A stretch of 6,682 bases of DNA from Acholeplasmatales bacterium (GTDB taxonomy: Bacteria; Bacillota_I; Bacilli_A; Acholeplasmatales; Anaeroplasmataceae): positions 1 through 6,682 of the forward strand of contig CAAGJD010000078.1 in NCBI GenBank assembly GCA_900770055.1. The letters run 5' to 3'. Of the stretch, positions 6,136 through 6,682 are shown piece after piece. The notes beneath the pieces were generated by a model. The model saw only the letters and a list, made by a program, of their open reading frames with translations. It did not search any database and was not told the origin of the DNA. The translations under genes and the position numbers were made by a program. How positions within the stretch are numbered: position 1 is the stretch's first letter; the number at the start of each line of letters is the position of its first letter.

Positions 6136-6682
6136 ATCTAAGATTTCATCCTCATCTATTTTATTTTTACCTAAATAGGTATAGATATTATGGTATTTAT
6201 ATAAGCATTTCCAAATTACTTTTGATAGTTTTACATATTTTTTATTAAAGCTAGTCTCATTTAAATAGCGGTATAATAAAAAGGATTCATAAATATATCT
6301 AGTTTTTCTTAGCTCTAACATATTTAATAATAAACCATAGACTAAATTGCCTATAAGAATATAGGTATTAGTAAAAAAAGATAAGAAAACTAAAACTAAG
6401 GCTACAATAATACCAAATAAACTACAAAAATATAAAGTAGCTAAATATTTATTAAAATAAGAAATTATTGATTTTAGTATTTGGTATCCATCAAATGGAT
6501 AAATTGGTATTAAATTAACTAATATTATATATTTATTCATATCACAATAAATATCCTTAAAAATAAAAGAAAATATAATTCCAGCTAAAATACCAGATGA
6601 ATAAAATAATAATTCTTTAATAAAAACTAGACCTACTACCTCTGCATCCATAAATAAGCCAAAGGCAGTAAGCCTAATAGAA
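6118..6682 (-). CDS. spoIVFB: SpoIVFB-like M50 intramembrane metalloprotease, N-terminus beyond window
   Basis: The first Met inside the window (6649-6651) is unlikely to be the start: the frame stays open to the right edge for ten more codons (SIRLTAFGLF). Those residues align with the I-x-L-x-P-F-G-G segment that follows the HExxH helix in SpoIVFB proteins. About 187 residues are visible. They include the KELLFYSSGILAGI membrane helix (family: K-E-L-x-I-x-x-A-G-P-x-x-N), then NLIPIYPFDGYQIL, which carries the Asp zinc ligand (N-x-x-P-x-x-P-x-D-G). Two further hydrophobic segments and a soluble tail with LLYRYLNETSF and EDEILDLHY follow, similar to clostridial SpoIVFB ends. The HExxH zinc site must lie off the window. 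SpoIVFB cleaves pro-sigma-K in the outer forespore membrane. The second Gly of the usual DGG is Tyr and the AGP motif is SGI, so the protein is divergent. A general M50 protease is the alternative. Confidence 0.78.
   Translation of the reverse strand, partial: SIRLTAFGLFMDAEVVGLVFIKELLFYSSGILAGIIFSFIFKDIYCDMNKYIILVNLIPIYPFDGYQILKSIISYFNKYLATLYFCSLFGIIVALVLVFLSFFTNTYILIGNLVYGLLLNMLELRKTRYIYESFLLYRYLNETSFNKKYVKLSKVIWKCLYKYHNIYTYLGKNKIDEDEILDLHYRP

Noticed and set aside
14..6682. TGA read as tryptophan (mycoplasma code)
   Set aside because: All genes are full length under the standard code and every Trp I counted is TGG. No gene here stops at TGA, but with six complete stops in AT-rich DNA that is not informative.
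1..6682. CRISPR array, insertion sequence, tRNA, rRNA or riboswitch
   Set aside because: No spaced direct repeats, transposase frame, terminal inverted repeats, cloverleaf-like segment or long structured leader was seen; intergenic gaps are about 160 bases at most and are explained by promoters and terminators.

Overview
The window looks like a metagenome-type contig from an AT-rich, anaerobic, low-GC Gram-positive bacterium. It is probably a spore-forming Bacillota of the Erysipelotrichia/Bacilli kind, although the taxonomy is inferred. Four things support this: strong AG-rich ribosome binding sites, a UPF0154 (YneF) protein, a clostridial-type 2[4Fe-4S] ferredoxin, and two sporulation-type genes, one at each end (a CotJA/CotJB-like coat protein and a SpoIVFB-like membrane protease). 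All eleven tryptophans I counted in the seven genes are encoded by TGG, so this is not a TGA-Trp mycoplasma despite the base composition.

Layout from left to right. Bases 1-13 are the Illumina adapter end, so genomic sequence starts at base 14. Bases 14-360 (minus) are a coat-protein gene cut off at its 3' end, in which a CotJA-like segment runs straight into a CotJB-like segment. Bases 443-1957 (minus) encode a secreted M6-family metalloprotease lipoprotein with its own terminator. Bases 2032-2199 (minus) encode a 55-residue ferredoxin, divergently transcribed from yneF (2320-2550, plus); the 120-base gap between them holds two good back-to-back sigma-A promoters. yneF and an EF-G paralogue (2636-4669, minus) converge on two adjacent opposite-facing terminators. 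The EF-G paralogue has non-canonical switch regions and a CcpA cre-like operator just upstream. Bases 4831-6084 (minus) encode an M28 metallopeptidase with a PA-like domain and no signal peptide. Bases 6118-6682 (minus) are the C-terminal two-thirds of a SpoIVFB-like intramembrane protease whose start lies beyond the window.

Most genes are monocistronic: every complete gene is followed by a rho-independent terminator. The only likely co-transcribed pair is the SpoIVFB-like gene and the M28 gene. Two peptidases (one exported, one cytosolic) and a catabolite-repressed translation-factor paralogue would suit a peptide-using, sugar-responsive gut anaerobe, but that link is inference. I see no mobile element, CRISPR array, tRNA or rRNA, and no gene-free stretch longer than about 160 bases. 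Nothing here amounts to a clearly new multi-gene system. The items most worth following up are the fused CotJA/CotJB architecture and the degenerate EF-G paralogue with its operator.
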